Position numbers and translations under genes: made by a program
The notes under the pieces: model-generated
Database searches by the model: none
Seen by the model: only the letters and a program-made list of their open reading frames with translations
Told to the model about the DNA's origin: nothing
In this document: positions 44,142-53,193 of the stretch, piece by piece
Layout: each line of letters starts with the position of its first letter
Position numbering within the stretch: position 1 is the first letter of the stretch
Assembly: GCA_963717705.1 (NCBI GenBank)
Contig: CAVQWT010000006.1
Span: 248,001 to 312,000 of the forward strand
From: CAVQWT01 sp963717705
Lineage (GTDB): Bacteria > Pseudomonadota > Gammaproteobacteria > Burkholderiales > Casimicrobiaceae
Direction: 5' to 3'
DNA length: 64,000 bases

Positions 44142-45793
44142 ACGCGATCGAACTGTTCGACGCCGCCGCGGCAAGGATGGGCGAGCGCCCGGCGATCGTC
44201 TGGGGCGACGCCGCCGACGCACGCTCGCTGTCCTTCGCCGCGCTCGCCGACCGGTCGCGGCGGCTGGCGACGCTGTTCGCGCAATCGGGGCTGCAGCCGG
44301 GCGACGCCGTCGTCGTGCTGCTGCCCGTCGGGCCGACGTTCTTCACCGTGACGGCAGCGCTGATGCGCGCGGGCCTGACCGCGGTCTTCGTCGACCCGGC
44401 AGCCTGGCGCGTCACCCTCCGGGTCGCGCTGGCGGGAGCGCGCGTTCGCGGTGTCGTCGGCACGCCTGCGGCCTGCGCGCTGCGCTGGTGCACGCCGGAG
44501 CTGTGGGGCGTGCCGCACGTCTTCGTCGCGGGACGCTGGCCGGGCGCGCGCCCCCTCGCCGCCGCCGAGCGGCTGGCGCCGCAGGCATCGCCCGTCGCCT
44601 GCGACGGCGACACGGTCGCGCTGATCTCGTTCACCAGCGGGACGACCGGGACGCCGAAGGGCGTGCTGCGGACGCACGCGGTGCTGACGGCAACGCAGCG
44701 GATGCTGGCACGAGCGCTCGAGCTCGGCGAAGGCGAGACGCACCTGGCGGTGCTGCCGTTCGTCGTCCTCGCCAACCTCGGGGCCGGAGCGACCAGCGTG
44801 CTGCCCGACGGCGACCTGACGCGCCTCGCTTCGCTCGATCCGGTGCGGCTGGCCGCGCACATCCGCGATCACCGCGTCGACGTCGTCGTGGCGTCGCCCG
44901 GAGTCGCCGACCGGCTCGCGGCGCACGCGCTGGCGGCGGCGCCGTTCGATCGCCTGCGCCGCGTGTATCTCGGCGGCGCGCCGGTGCTGCCGCCGCTGCT
45001 CGACCGCTGGCGGCGGGCCGCGCCCGGTTGCCGGGTCACCGTGCTGTACGGCGCGACCGAGGTCGAGCCGATCGCGTCGCTTCCTGCGGAGGACTACGGC
45101 GACGACGAGCGGCGCGCGACGAAGGCGGGCGCGGGTGTCCTCGTCGGCGTCCCGGCGGCGGGGACCGACGTGCGCATCCTGCGCGATCGTCATGGCGAAC
45201 CGATCGGTCCCTGCACGGAACGCGAGTTCGATGCCCTGTCGATCGCCGCCGGCGTCGAGGGAGAGATCGTCGTCGCCGGACCGCAGGTCGCGCCCGGCTA
45301 CCTCGGCGGCGCGGCGGACGCGGCCACCAGGATCGCCGCGGGCACTCGCCGCTGGCACCGTACCGGCGACGCCGGATACTTCGACGACCGCGGGCGTCTG
45401 TGGCTCACGGGTCGCTGCGCCCATCGCGTGGGCGACGGCGACGGGTTGATCCACGCGCTGCGCGTCGAGGCGGCGCTGGCGGTCGACCCCGCGATCGCCC
45501 GCGCCGCTTTCCTGGAGGACCGCGACCGCCGCGTGCTGGTGATCGAACCCGTGGACGCCCGCGCCGCCGTCCCGCTCGACCGGATCGCCGCCGCGATCGC
45601 GTTCGCCGCCCCCGACGACGTCGCCGTCGTCGAACGCATTCCGCTGGACAGGCGGCACGGAGCCAAGATCGACTACCGGCGCCTGGCCGCCGACGTCGCT
45701 GCGGGGCGGGTCTTGATGCGGCAGTCGCTCGTGCCGGTGCGCGGCCATGACCGGACGGCGGCCAGTGCGTCGCGTGCCCGCGGACCGGGCTGA
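44138..45793 (+). CDS. Acyl/aryl-CoA synthetase-like AMP-dependent ligase
   Basis: A 551-residue ANL-superfamily enzyme. P-loop FTSGTTGTPKGVLRTH, VLYGATEVEPIAS, the Asp motif HRTGDAGYFDDRGRLWLTG and the catalytic Lys near the end (GAKIDYRRL) are all present, so it should adenylate a carboxylate. The substrate pocket does not match a family I can name. GTG start overlaps the preceding stop (GTGA). It is the last gene of the five-gene run and is followed by rimO after about 120 bp. Confidence 0.85.
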   Translation: MNAIELFDAAAARMGERPAIVWGDAADARSLSFAALADRSRRLATLFAQSGLQPGDAVVVLLPVGPTFFTVTAALMRAGLTAVFVDPAAWRVTLRVALAGARVRGVVGTPAACALRWCTPELWGVPHVFVAGRWPGARPLAAAERLAPQASPVACDGDTVALISFTSGTTGTPKGVLRTHAVLTATQRMLARALELGEGETHLAVLPFVVLANLGAGATSVLPDGDLTRLASLDPVRLAAHIRDHRVDVVVASPGVADRLAAHALAAAPFDRLRRVYLGGAPVLPPLLDRWRRAAPGCRVTVLYGATEVEPIASLPAEDYGDDERRATKAGAGVLVGVPAAGTDVRILRDRHGEPIGPCTEREFDALSIAAGVEGEIVVAGPQVAPGYLGGAADAATRIAAGTRRWHRTGDAGYFDDRGRLWLTGRCAHRVGDGDGLIHALRVEAALAVDPAIARAAFLEDRDRRVLVIEPVDARAAVPLDRIAAAIAFAAPDDVAVVERIPLDRRHGAKIDYRRLAADVAAGRVLMRQSLVPVRGHDRTAASASRARGPG

Positions 45794-45914
45794 CGGCCAC
45801 CGGCCCGGCCCGCCCGAGGGGACGCATCGCGAATCCTTCTCCGCGCGCGCCAGCCCCCGCCGCCGGGGCTTCGTGTATGCTGCCGGCCCTCACGCCCCGG
45901 ATTCTCACGATCCC

Positions 45915-47328
45915 ATGCCGCCCACCCGAACTCCCCGCCCGCCGCGCGGCGCGCAAACGGATGCCGCGCCCCGCGTCGGCTTCGTCTCGCTCGGCTGCCC
46001 CAAGGCGCTCGTCGACTCCGAGCAGATCCTGACGCAGCTGCGGGCCGAGGGCTACGCGATCTCGCCATCGTACGAGGGCGCCGACATGGTCGTCGTCAAC
46101 ACCTGCGGCTTCATCGACGCCGCGGTGGCCGAATCGCTGGATGCCATCGGCGAGGCGCTGGCCGAGAACGGCAAGGTCGTCGTCACCGGCTGCCTCGGCG
46201 CGAAGGACGGCGGAGCATTCGTGCGCGCCGCGCACCCGAAGGTGCTGGCGGTCACCGGGCCGCACGCGACGGTCGAGGTGATGGCGGCCGTCCACGCGCA
46301 CCTGCCGAAGCCGCACGACCCCTTCGTCGACCTCGTCCCGCCGCAGGGGATCAAGCTCACGCCCAGGCACTACGCGTACCTCAAGATCAGCGAGGGCTGC
46401 AATCACCGCTGCACGTTCTGCATCATCCCGTCGATGCGCGGCGACCTCGTCAGCCGACCGGTCGGCGACGTGCTGCTCGAGGCGCGACGGCTGCTGGCCG
46501 CGGGGGTCAAGGAGCTGCTCGTCATCTCGCAGGACACCAGCGCCTACGGCGTCGACGTCAAGTACCGCACCGGCTTCTTCGACGGCCGTCCGGTGAAGAC
46601 GCGGATGACCGAGCTCGCGCGCGAGCTCGACGCGATGGCCCGCGCGCACGGCGCGTGGGTGCGCCTGCACTACGTCTATCCGTACCCACACGTCGACGAC
46701 GTCATCCCGCTGATGACGAACTCGCCGGGGGCCGGCGGCCTGCTGCCCTACCTCGATATCCCCTTCCAGCACGCGAGCCCGCGGATTCTCAAGCTGATGA
46801 AGCGGCCCGCCGCGCCGGAGAAGGTGCTCGACCGGCTCGCCGCCTGGCGCGCCGCGCAGCCGCGGATGGTCGTGCGCAGCACTTTCATCGTCGGATTCCC
46901 CGGCGAGACCGACGCCGAGTTCGACGAGCTCCTCTCCTTCCTCGAGGCGGCGCAGCTCGATCGCGTCGGCGCGTTCACGTATTCGCCGGTCGAAGGCGCG
47001 GTCGCCAACGCGCTGCCCGATCCGGTGCCGGAGGACGTGAAGGAGGCGCGTCTGGCGCGCTTCATGGACGTGCAGTCGCGGATCAGCGCGGGGAAGCTCG
47101 CGGCACGCGTCGGCGCGACGCTCGACGTGATCGTCGACGGCCACGCCGACGAGGGACGCGGCCGCGCGAAGCGGCGCGTGGCGATCGCGCGCAGCGCCGC
47201 CGACGCGCCCGAGATCGACGGCGTCGTGCGCAGTCGCCGACGGCGGGAAGCTCGTGCCCGGGACGTTCGCGCGCGTCACCGTCACCGGCGCGACGGCGCA
47301 CGACCTCGACGGCGTGGTCGCGGACTGA
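45915..47328 (+). CDS. rimO: Ribosomal protein S12 methylthiotransferase RimO (frameshift near the 3' end)
   Basis: A radical-SAM enzyme that methylthiolates Asp88 of S12 (family knowledge). Features: VGFVSLGCPKALVDSEQIL, NTCGFIDAA and the [4Fe-4S] motif EGCNHRCTFCIIPSMRG, then FQHASPRILKLMKRP. The C-terminal TRAM domain is split: the frame runs to DAPEIDGVV, and the remaining VADGGKLVPGTFARVTVTG and the stop (47326-47328) are one base out of phase, at about 47231. Removing one base restores a 470-residue protein. A sequence error is the simplest explanation in this conserved gene. Confidence 0.93.
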
Positions 47329-47439
47329 CCGGGAACACGCAGCGCCGCCCGCGTGGCGGCCGCGCAGCACCGGGATGCGTCGGCGGTCGCTCGCCGCCGG
47401 TCCGCGCCGGTGCCCGCGCAGCGCCGACCCGCCCGGCGC

Positions 47440-48234
47440 CTACGCCATGATGTTGACGCCGCCGTCGACGTAGAGCGTCTCGCCCGACAGCCGCCGGGCG
47501 TACGGCGTGGCGAGGTACGCGCAGGTGAAGCCCACGTCCATGATGTCGACCAGCTCGCCGATCGGCGCCCGCTGCGCGACCTCGGTCAGCAGCAGGTCGA
47601 AATCCTTGAGCCCGGACGCGGCGCGCGTCTTCAGCGGCCCCGGCGAGATCGCGTGGACGCGGATGCCCTGCCCGCCCAGCTCGAACGCGAGGTAGCGGCA
47701 GCAGGCCTCCAGCGCCGCCTTGACCGGCCCCATCACGCTGTACGTCGGCACCACCTTGTTCGCGCCGTGGTAGCTCATCGCGAACATCGTGCCGCCCTGC
47801 TTCATCAGCGGTGCGGCCAGCTTCGCCATGCGGACGAACGAATGGCAGGAGACGTCCATCGCCTTGGCGAAGCCCTCGGCGGAGCACTGCAGCAGCCCTC
47901 CCTGCAGGTCCGCCTTCGGGGCGAAGGCGATCGAGTGGACGAGGATGTCGAGGCCGCCCCAGCGCCGGGTGATCGCGTCGAAGACCGCCTCGAGCTGTCC
48001 GGGCACCGCGACGTCCAGCGGCAGCAGCAGCGGCGCCGCAATGGCGCTCGCCAGCGGCTCGACGTGCGGGCGCGCCTTGTCGTTGAGGTAGGTGACCGCG
48101 ACCTCGGCGCCAAGCTCGTGGAAGGCCTTGGCGCAGCCCCAGGCGATCGAGCTGTCGTTGGCGACGCCGACGACCAGCGCGCGCATGCCCTTGAGCACGG
48201 GCCGGGGAACGGTGGGCGCTGCATTTTCGGTCAT
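47440..48234 (-). CDS. fabI: Enoyl-ACP reductase (FabI-type)
   Basis: A 264-residue SDR-type enoyl reductase of fatty-acid synthesis. Signature features: VVGVANDSSIAWGCAKAFHE (FabI cofactor loop), HSIAFAPK, and the Tyr-x6-Lys of YSVMGPVK, followed by AISPGPLKTRAA. The length is typical. Its ATG overlaps the ackA stop (ATGA), so it is the last gene of a DUF3141-pta-ackA-fabI operon. It is convergent with rimO. Confidence 0.92.
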   Translation of the reverse strand: MTENAAPTVPRPVLKGMRALVVGVANDSSIAWGCAKAFHELGAEVAVTYLNDKARPHVEPLASAIAAPLLLPLDVAVPGQLEAVFDAITRRWGGLDILVHSIAFAPKADLQGGLLQCSAEGFAKAMDVSCHSFVRMAKLAAPLMKQGGTMFAMSYHGANKVVPTYSVMGPVKAALEACCRYLAFELGGQGIRVHAISPGPLKTRAASGLKDFDLLLTEVAQRAPIGELVDIMDVGFTCAYLATPYARRLSGETLYVDGGVNIMA

Positions 48235-49430
48235 GATCGTTCCCTCAGACCTGTCGCCAGAACGCGCCTCGCGTGCCGCGCGATCATCAGCTCCTCGTTG
48301 GTCGGAATCGCCCACGCCGACACGCGGCTCGACGCGGCGCTGATGCGCGGGCCGTTGGCGGCGTTGGCGGCCGGGTCGACCTCGATGCCGAGCCACGCCG
48401 CGTCGCGGCACACGCGCTCGCGCAGCGACCGGCTGTTCTCGCCGATGCCCCCGGTGAACACGATCGCGTCCAGCCCACCTGCCGCCGCCGCCAGCGAGCC
48501 CAGCTCGCGGCCGATCCGGTAGATGTAGAGGTCGATCGCCGCGCGGGCGCCGGGCTCCGCGCTCGCCTCGAGCGTCCGCATGTCGCTCGAGATCCCCGAC
48601 ACGCCGAGCAGGCCCGACTCCTGGTAGATCAGCTTCTCGATGGCGCGGGCGTCCATGCGCAGCTCGTCCATCAGGTACAGCACGACGCCGGGGTCGAGGT
48701 TGCCGCAGCGGGTGCCCATCGGCAGGCCGTCGGCTGCGGTGAAGCCCATCGTGCTGGCGACGCTGCGGCCCGCGACCGTCGCGCACATGCTGGAGCCGTT
48801 GCCCAGGTGCAGCACGACGACGCGGCCGCGCGCGGCAGCCGCGTCGTGCCGCGGCAGCGCGCCGGCGATGTACTCGTACGACAGGCCGTGGAAGCCGTAG
48901 CGGCGGACGCCAAGGTCGGTGATCGCCTTCGGCAGCGCGAACGCCTGCGCGACCGGCGGCTGCGCGCGATGGAACGCGGTGTCGAAGCACGCCACCTGCG
49001 GCAGCTCCGGCGCGCGCTCCAGCAGCATCCGGATCGGCGCGAGGTTGTGCGGCTGGTGCAGCGGCGCGAGCGGCACGTACTTCTCCAGCGCCGCCAGCAC
49101 CGCGGCGTCGACGCGAACCGGCTCGGCGTACTCGAGTCCGCCGTGCACGACGCGGTGGCCGACGCCGACCAGGCGGTTGGTGCCGAGTCCGGCGCGCAGC
49201 ACGCCGACGAGATGGTCGAGCGCCCCGGCGTGGCCGAGCTGTACGCCCTCGCCCCACGCCTTCTCGGAGAGCACCTTGCCGGCACTGTCCTTGGCGACGA
49301 ACCGCGGCGAGGTGAACAAACCTTCCGCCTGGCCGCGGGCGACGAGCTCGAGATCGCCGTCCTGCGCGACGAACAGCGAGAACTTGATGCTCGACGAACC
49401 TGCGTTGAGTACCGCGATCGCGTCGGCCAT
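48231..49430 (-). CDS. ackA: Acetate kinase
   Basis: A 399-residue enzyme making acetyl phosphate/ATP from acetate, or the reverse in fermentation. Motifs: NAGSSSIKFSLF, VGHRVVHGG, FDTAFH, HLGNGSSM and GGIGENS, all canonical. It lies 1 bp after pta and overlaps fabI. Together with pta it forms the acetate overflow and substrate-level phosphorylation pair. Confidence 0.97.
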   Translation of the reverse strand: MADAIAVLNAGSSSIKFSLFVAQDGDLELVARGQAEGLFTSPRFVAKDSAGKVLSEKAWGEGVQLGHAGALDHLVGVLRAGLGTNRLVGVGHRVVHGGLEYAEPVRVDAAVLAALEKYVPLAPLHQPHNLAPIRMLLERAPELPQVACFDTAFHRAQPPVAQAFALPKAITDLGVRRYGFHGLSYEYIAGALPRHDAAAARGRVVVLHLGNGSSMCATVAGRSVASTMGFTAADGLPMGTRCGNLDPGVVLYLMDELRMDARAIEKLIYQESGLLGVSGISSDMRTLEASAEPGARAAIDLYIYRIGRELGSLAAAAGGLDAIVFTGGIGENSRSLRERVCRDAAWLGIEVDPAANAANGPRISAASSRVSAWAIPTNEELMIARHARRVLATGLRERS

Positions 49431-49431
49431 G

Positions 49432-50373
49432 TCAGGACACCGCCCTGCCCGCCGACTCCCGCCGCGCGCCGGCGACCAATGCCGCCACGGCGCAGGAGGC
49501 CAGCCGCGTCATCACCGAGTCGGCCCGGCTGGTGAGGATGATCGGCACCTTGGCCCCGAGCACGATGCCGGCGGCGTCGGCGCCGGCGAGGAACGACAGG
49601 CTCTTCGCCAGCATGTTGCCGGCTTCGAGGTCGGGCACGATGAGCACGTTGGCGCGCCCGGCGACCGGCGAGTCGATCTTCTTGATCGCGACCGACTCGA
49701 GGCTGATCGCGTTGTCGAGCGCCAGCGGCCCGTCGAGAATCGCGCCGGTGATCTGGCCGCGGTCGGCCATCTTGCAAAGGGCGCCGGCCTCGACCGTCGA
49801 CGGGATCTTGGGGTTGACGGTCTCCATCGCCGACAGGATCGCGACGCGAACCTCCGGGAAGCGCAGCGCGTGCGCGAGGTCGATCGCATTCTGGATGATG
49901 TGGACCTTGTCCTCCATCGTCGGCGCGATGTTGACCGCAGCGTCGCTGACGATCAGCGTCTCGGCGTAGCTCGGGACATCCATCACGAAGCAGTGGCTGA
50001 CGCGGCGCGACGTCCGCAACCCGGTCTCGCGCCTGACCACCGCGCCCATCAGCTCGTCGGTGTGCAGGCTCCCCTTCATCAGCGCCTCGGCCTTGCCCTC
50101 GCGCACGAGTTCCACTGCCCGCTCGGCCGAAGCCTGGCTATGCGGGGTGTCGACGATCGGATACGCGGCGATGTCGATCTTGTGCTCGCGGGCGATCGCC
50201 TCGATCCGCGCGCGCGGACCGACCAGGATCGGCGCGATCAGGCCCAGCCTGGCGGCATCGACGGCGCCGCGCAGCGAGCTTTCGTCGCAGGGATGCGCGA
50301 CCGCCGTCGGCGTGGGCGGCAGCGTCTTGCAGGTGTCGATCAGACGCTGATACTTATCGTGCTTGCGTTCCAT
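49432..50373 (-). CDS. pta: Phosphate acetyltransferase (PTA/PTB domain)
   Basis: A 313-residue single-domain phosphotransacetylase interconverting acetyl-CoA and acetyl phosphate. Motifs include LMKGSLHTDELM, VMDVPSYAETLIVSDAAVN, DGPLALDNAIS and the C-terminal GAKVPIILTSRADS. The short form could also take butyryl-CoA (Ptb-like), but the adjacent acetate kinase supports Pta. It follows the DUF3141 gene by 26 bp. Confidence 0.93.
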   Translation of the reverse strand: MERKHDKYQRLIDTCKTLPPTPTAVAHPCDESSLRGAVDAARLGLIAPILVGPRARIEAIAREHKIDIAAYPIVDTPHSQASAERAVELVREGKAEALMKGSLHTDELMGAVVRRETGLRTSRRVSHCFVMDVPSYAETLIVSDAAVNIAPTMEDKVHIIQNAIDLAHALRFPEVRVAILSAMETVNPKIPSTVEAGALCKMADRGQITGAILDGPLALDNAISLESVAIKKIDSPVAGRANVLIVPDLEAGNMLAKSLSFLAGADAAGIVLGAKVPIILTSRADSVMTRLASCAVAALVAGARRESAGRAVS

Positions 50374-50399
50374 TCAGGCCTCCGTCGCCCCTCCCGGGG

Positions 50400-52796
50400 T
50401 CATCCGCGCTTGCGCCGCTTGGCCGCCGTCTTGGCCGCGGGCCTGGCTGCCGGCTTCACCGCCGGCTTGCGCGCGGCCTTTCCGACAGGCGCACGGCTGC
50501 GGACGCGCGCCGGCGTCACGTCGAGCGTCTCGCCGATGTTCTCGATCATCGCGAGCTGCTCCGACGTCGGCTCGAACCGCCGCACGCGCTCGTCGGTCAG
50601 CAGCCGGCGGACCAGCGCAATGAGCCGTTCGCGATCGCCGCCCTTCGCGAGCAGCTTCGGCAGCGCCGCGATCGCCCTCTCGGGCTCGTAGCGAACGATG
50701 ATGTCCTGCTCGCCGCGGATGCGCCGCCACTCGTCGATCGCGACGTCGGGCAGGAGATTCCGGTACTCGATGGCGAGTTCCTGCTTGAGCGCGAGGTTCG
50801 CCAGCGGCAGCGGCGCGCCCCGCCGGGCGAGCAGCGACCCGACGCGCGCCAGTGCCTCGTTGAAGCCACCCGCCTCGATCGACGCCAGCGCTTCCTTGAC
50901 GAACGGCAGCTCGCGGGGCTCGACCGCCACCTCGGCGGCCCGCGCCTCCGCTTCATGCTTGTCGGCGAGGTAGAGCGAGAACACGTTGCCGTACGTCTGG
51001 AAGAACGTCGCCTCGCTGGTCGCGTCGCGGATCTCGCGGTAGCAGTCGAGCGACGCGCTGACCGCCTCGGACAGCATCTTCTCGACCGCGGCGCCGGGAC
51101 TGTCGCGCGACGCCGGCTGGCGCTGCGCCCTGACCGCCTGCGCCGCCGGGCCCAGCCACGCGAGCCAGGGATTGAGGTCGGAGAACGCCCAGCGCTGGAA
51201 GCGCAGCGGGTGGAACTGCCGCGACAGCTTCGCGCTGACCTCGTTGCCCATCGACTGGACCATCGGTTGCGCGAACAGCTCGTAGGCGCGCTGGTTGAAC
51301 TCCGACATGGCGGCGACAGCCTCGAACGGCTTCTCGTCGGCGCGCTCGAGGCGGTTCAGCTGCTTGACGACGTCCTCGAGCCGGCGCTCGTGGAACTCGA
51401 CCTCGTACGCAACCTTGCCATCGCGGCCCTTGATCTCGTTGATCTGCATCCCGTACAGCCCCGGCGGCAACGCCTCGACCGACTTCAGCACCGACACGAT
51501 CTGCGCGTGCTCCTTCTTCGCCACCTTGCCGGAGACGAAGATGCCGAGGTGGCCGATGTCCTGGTGCAGCAGCCCGACGATCACCTGCCCGCGCGCCTTG
51601 ATCTCGTCGGTCGAGCCGTAGACGTCGGCGACCCAGTTGAACGCCTGCTGCGGCGGCGTGATGTTGTCGCCCATCGACGCGAACAGGATGATCGGCGCCT
51701 TGATGTCGCGCAGGTCGAACGCCTTGCCGCCGGTTCCCTTGGTGCCGGACCACAGCTTGTTGCCGACGAACAGGTTGCGGGTGATCCACTCGATCTCCTC
51801 GCGATTCATCAGGTAGAAGCCGCCCCACCAGCGCTCGAACTCGAGGAAGCGCGGGGGTTCCGTGTCCACCTTCGAGAACAGGTTGTAGTACTTGTCCCAG
51901 AACGTGTTGGCCGGATTCAGGTTCTCGAAATTCTCGACGAGGTAGGCGCCGTCGAACACGCCATTGCCCATGTCCGCCGAGAACGACGACAGCCACGTGC
52001 CGCCGAGCATGCCGCCCGCGTAGCGCATCGGGTTGTCGCCCGCACCCTCCTGGAACGCGCCGCCCCAGTACGACATCGGCGCGCCGTTGATCACGATCGG
52101 CCCGGTGTCGTCCGGGTCCGCGGCGGCCAGCATCATCGCCGCCCAGCCTCCCTGGCAGTTGCCGACGATCGCCGGCTTCGCGCTCGCCGGATGCAGCGCG
52201 CGCACCTTCTTCACGAACTGCTGCTCGGCATCGCAGACGTCGAGCAGCGTCTGGCCGGGCTCGGGGTCGCGGAAGAAGATGACGAAGTAGACCGGGTGCC
52301 CCTCGCGCAAGGCGACGCCGACCTGCGAGTCGTCCTTGAAGCCGCCGATGCCCGGGCCGTGGCCGGCGCGCGGATCGATGATCACGTAGGGCCGCCGCTT
52401 CGGGTCGATCTTGACGCCTTCCGGGGGCACGATCCGCACCAGCGCATAGTTGACGGGCCGGGCGAGCTCGCGTCCGTCGACCACGGTCTCGTACTCGAAG
52501 TGCAGGAGCGGCGGCAGCCCCTCGCGGTTGTGCTCGACGAAATTGTTGCCGCGCTGGCGCAGCGTGTCCCAGAACAGGACCGAGCGCTGCGCGAAGTCGG
52601 TGGCGTACGCGACCCACTGCGACCAGAAGTCGGCGGGAGTGACGGGTTTCTCGGCGAGACCCGCCGCGCAATCGGCGTAGGCCTTCGACAGCCGTTCCCT
52701 GAAATGCTCCTGCGCCAGCTGCGTCCGCTTCTGGTGAAGCTGCCCGACCTTGGTGGCGATATCGAGGCTCTTTGCGACTTGCCTGGTTGCGTCCAT
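50400..52796 (-). CDS. DUF3141 PhaC-like alpha/beta-hydrolase with basic KPAA tail
   Basis: A 798-residue protein. Its hydrolase core (about 100-400) resembles PHA synthase and has a cysteine in the nucleophile elbow (VGNCQGGW), as PhaC does; VIIDPRAGHGPGIGGFK and FASMGDNITPPQQA are other core elements. The second half is helical. The last about 30 residues are a Lys/Pro/Ala tail (KAARKPAVKPAARPAAK) like those of PhaF/histone-H1-type proteins. A good ribosome-binding site (GGAAGGG) precedes the ATG. It is first in an operon with pta, ackA and fabI. Function unproven; a link to acyl-CoA/PHB flux is inferred. Confidence 0.85.
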   Translation of the reverse strand: MDATRQVAKSLDIATKVGQLHQKRTQLAQEHFRERLSKAYADCAAGLAEKPVTPADFWSQWVAYATDFAQRSVLFWDTLRQRGNNFVEHNREGLPPLLHFEYETVVDGRELARPVNYALVRIVPPEGVKIDPKRRPYVIIDPRAGHGPGIGGFKDDSQVGVALREGHPVYFVIFFRDPEPGQTLLDVCDAEQQFVKKVRALHPASAKPAIVGNCQGGWAAMMLAAADPDDTGPIVINGAPMSYWGGAFQEGAGDNPMRYAGGMLGGTWLSSFSADMGNGVFDGAYLVENFENLNPANTFWDKYYNLFSKVDTEPPRFLEFERWWGGFYLMNREEIEWITRNLFVGNKLWSGTKGTGGKAFDLRDIKAPIILFASMGDNITPPQQAFNWVADVYGSTDEIKARGQVIVGLLHQDIGHLGIFVSGKVAKKEHAQIVSVLKSVEALPPGLYGMQINEIKGRDGKVAYEVEFHERRLEDVVKQLNRLERADEKPFEAVAAMSEFNQRAYELFAQPMVQSMGNEVSAKLSRQFHPLRFQRWAFSDLNPWLAWLGPAAQAVRAQRQPASRDSPGAAVEKMLSEAVSASLDCYREIRDATSEATFFQTYGNVFSLYLADKHEAEARAAEVAVEPRELPFVKEALASIEAGGFNEALARVGSLLARRGAPLPLANLALKQELAIEYRNLLPDVAIDEWRRIRGEQDIIVRYEPERAIAALPKLLAKGGDRERLIALVRRLLTDERVRRFEPTSEQLAMIENIGETLDVTPARVRSRAPVGKAARKPAVKPAARPAAKTAAKRRKRG

Positions 52797-53193
52797 GGTT
52801 GCGCCCTTCCAATCAATCAACAAGCGGACAGCCTGACGCGGATGCCGTCGCTGCGGACGGCACACGCGCCTTGACTCATTCGACTCGGACCGGCGGGCTC
52901 GGGTTTGGTTCAGGACCGACCTGCCTGTCCAGCGGGCACGGTCGGACCGGGTTGGCATTGCGCCGACCCGCCCGCTCCGCATGACTTCCGATTTTCCACG
53001 CGGGGTTTCACGCCAGTGGATATCTTAAGACACCCGATGGACATTTCCGGACGACGTCGCCTTGCGCGCTTGTCCGAAATCAACAAACGCTCAACGAGGC
53101 GCTCCCGGGCACCGGGGCGTCCCGCGAAGTCGATCTGGTAGTCTCCGGATTCCGCCGCCCGCCGCGGCCCAGCCGCACACAGACCGTTCCCCG
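52797..53193. other. Divergent regulatory region between DUF3141 operon and secreted hydrolase
   Basis: About 400 bp without a gene. It should hold the promoters of both flanking units, but I could not find a clear -35/-10 pair, FNR-like box or copy of the TGC-rich PHA motif. Confidence 0.5.

Noticed and set aside
47215..47328. Programmed ribosomal frameshift in rimO
   Set aside because: No slippery sequence or downstream structure of a known type was seen, and single-base shifts occur in several unrelated genes here, so an indel is simpler.
52797..53193. Possible FNR or PhaR site before the DUF3141 operon
   Set aside because: Only partial half-sites (such as TTGATTGATTGG on the minus strand) were found; none fits the consensus on both halves.
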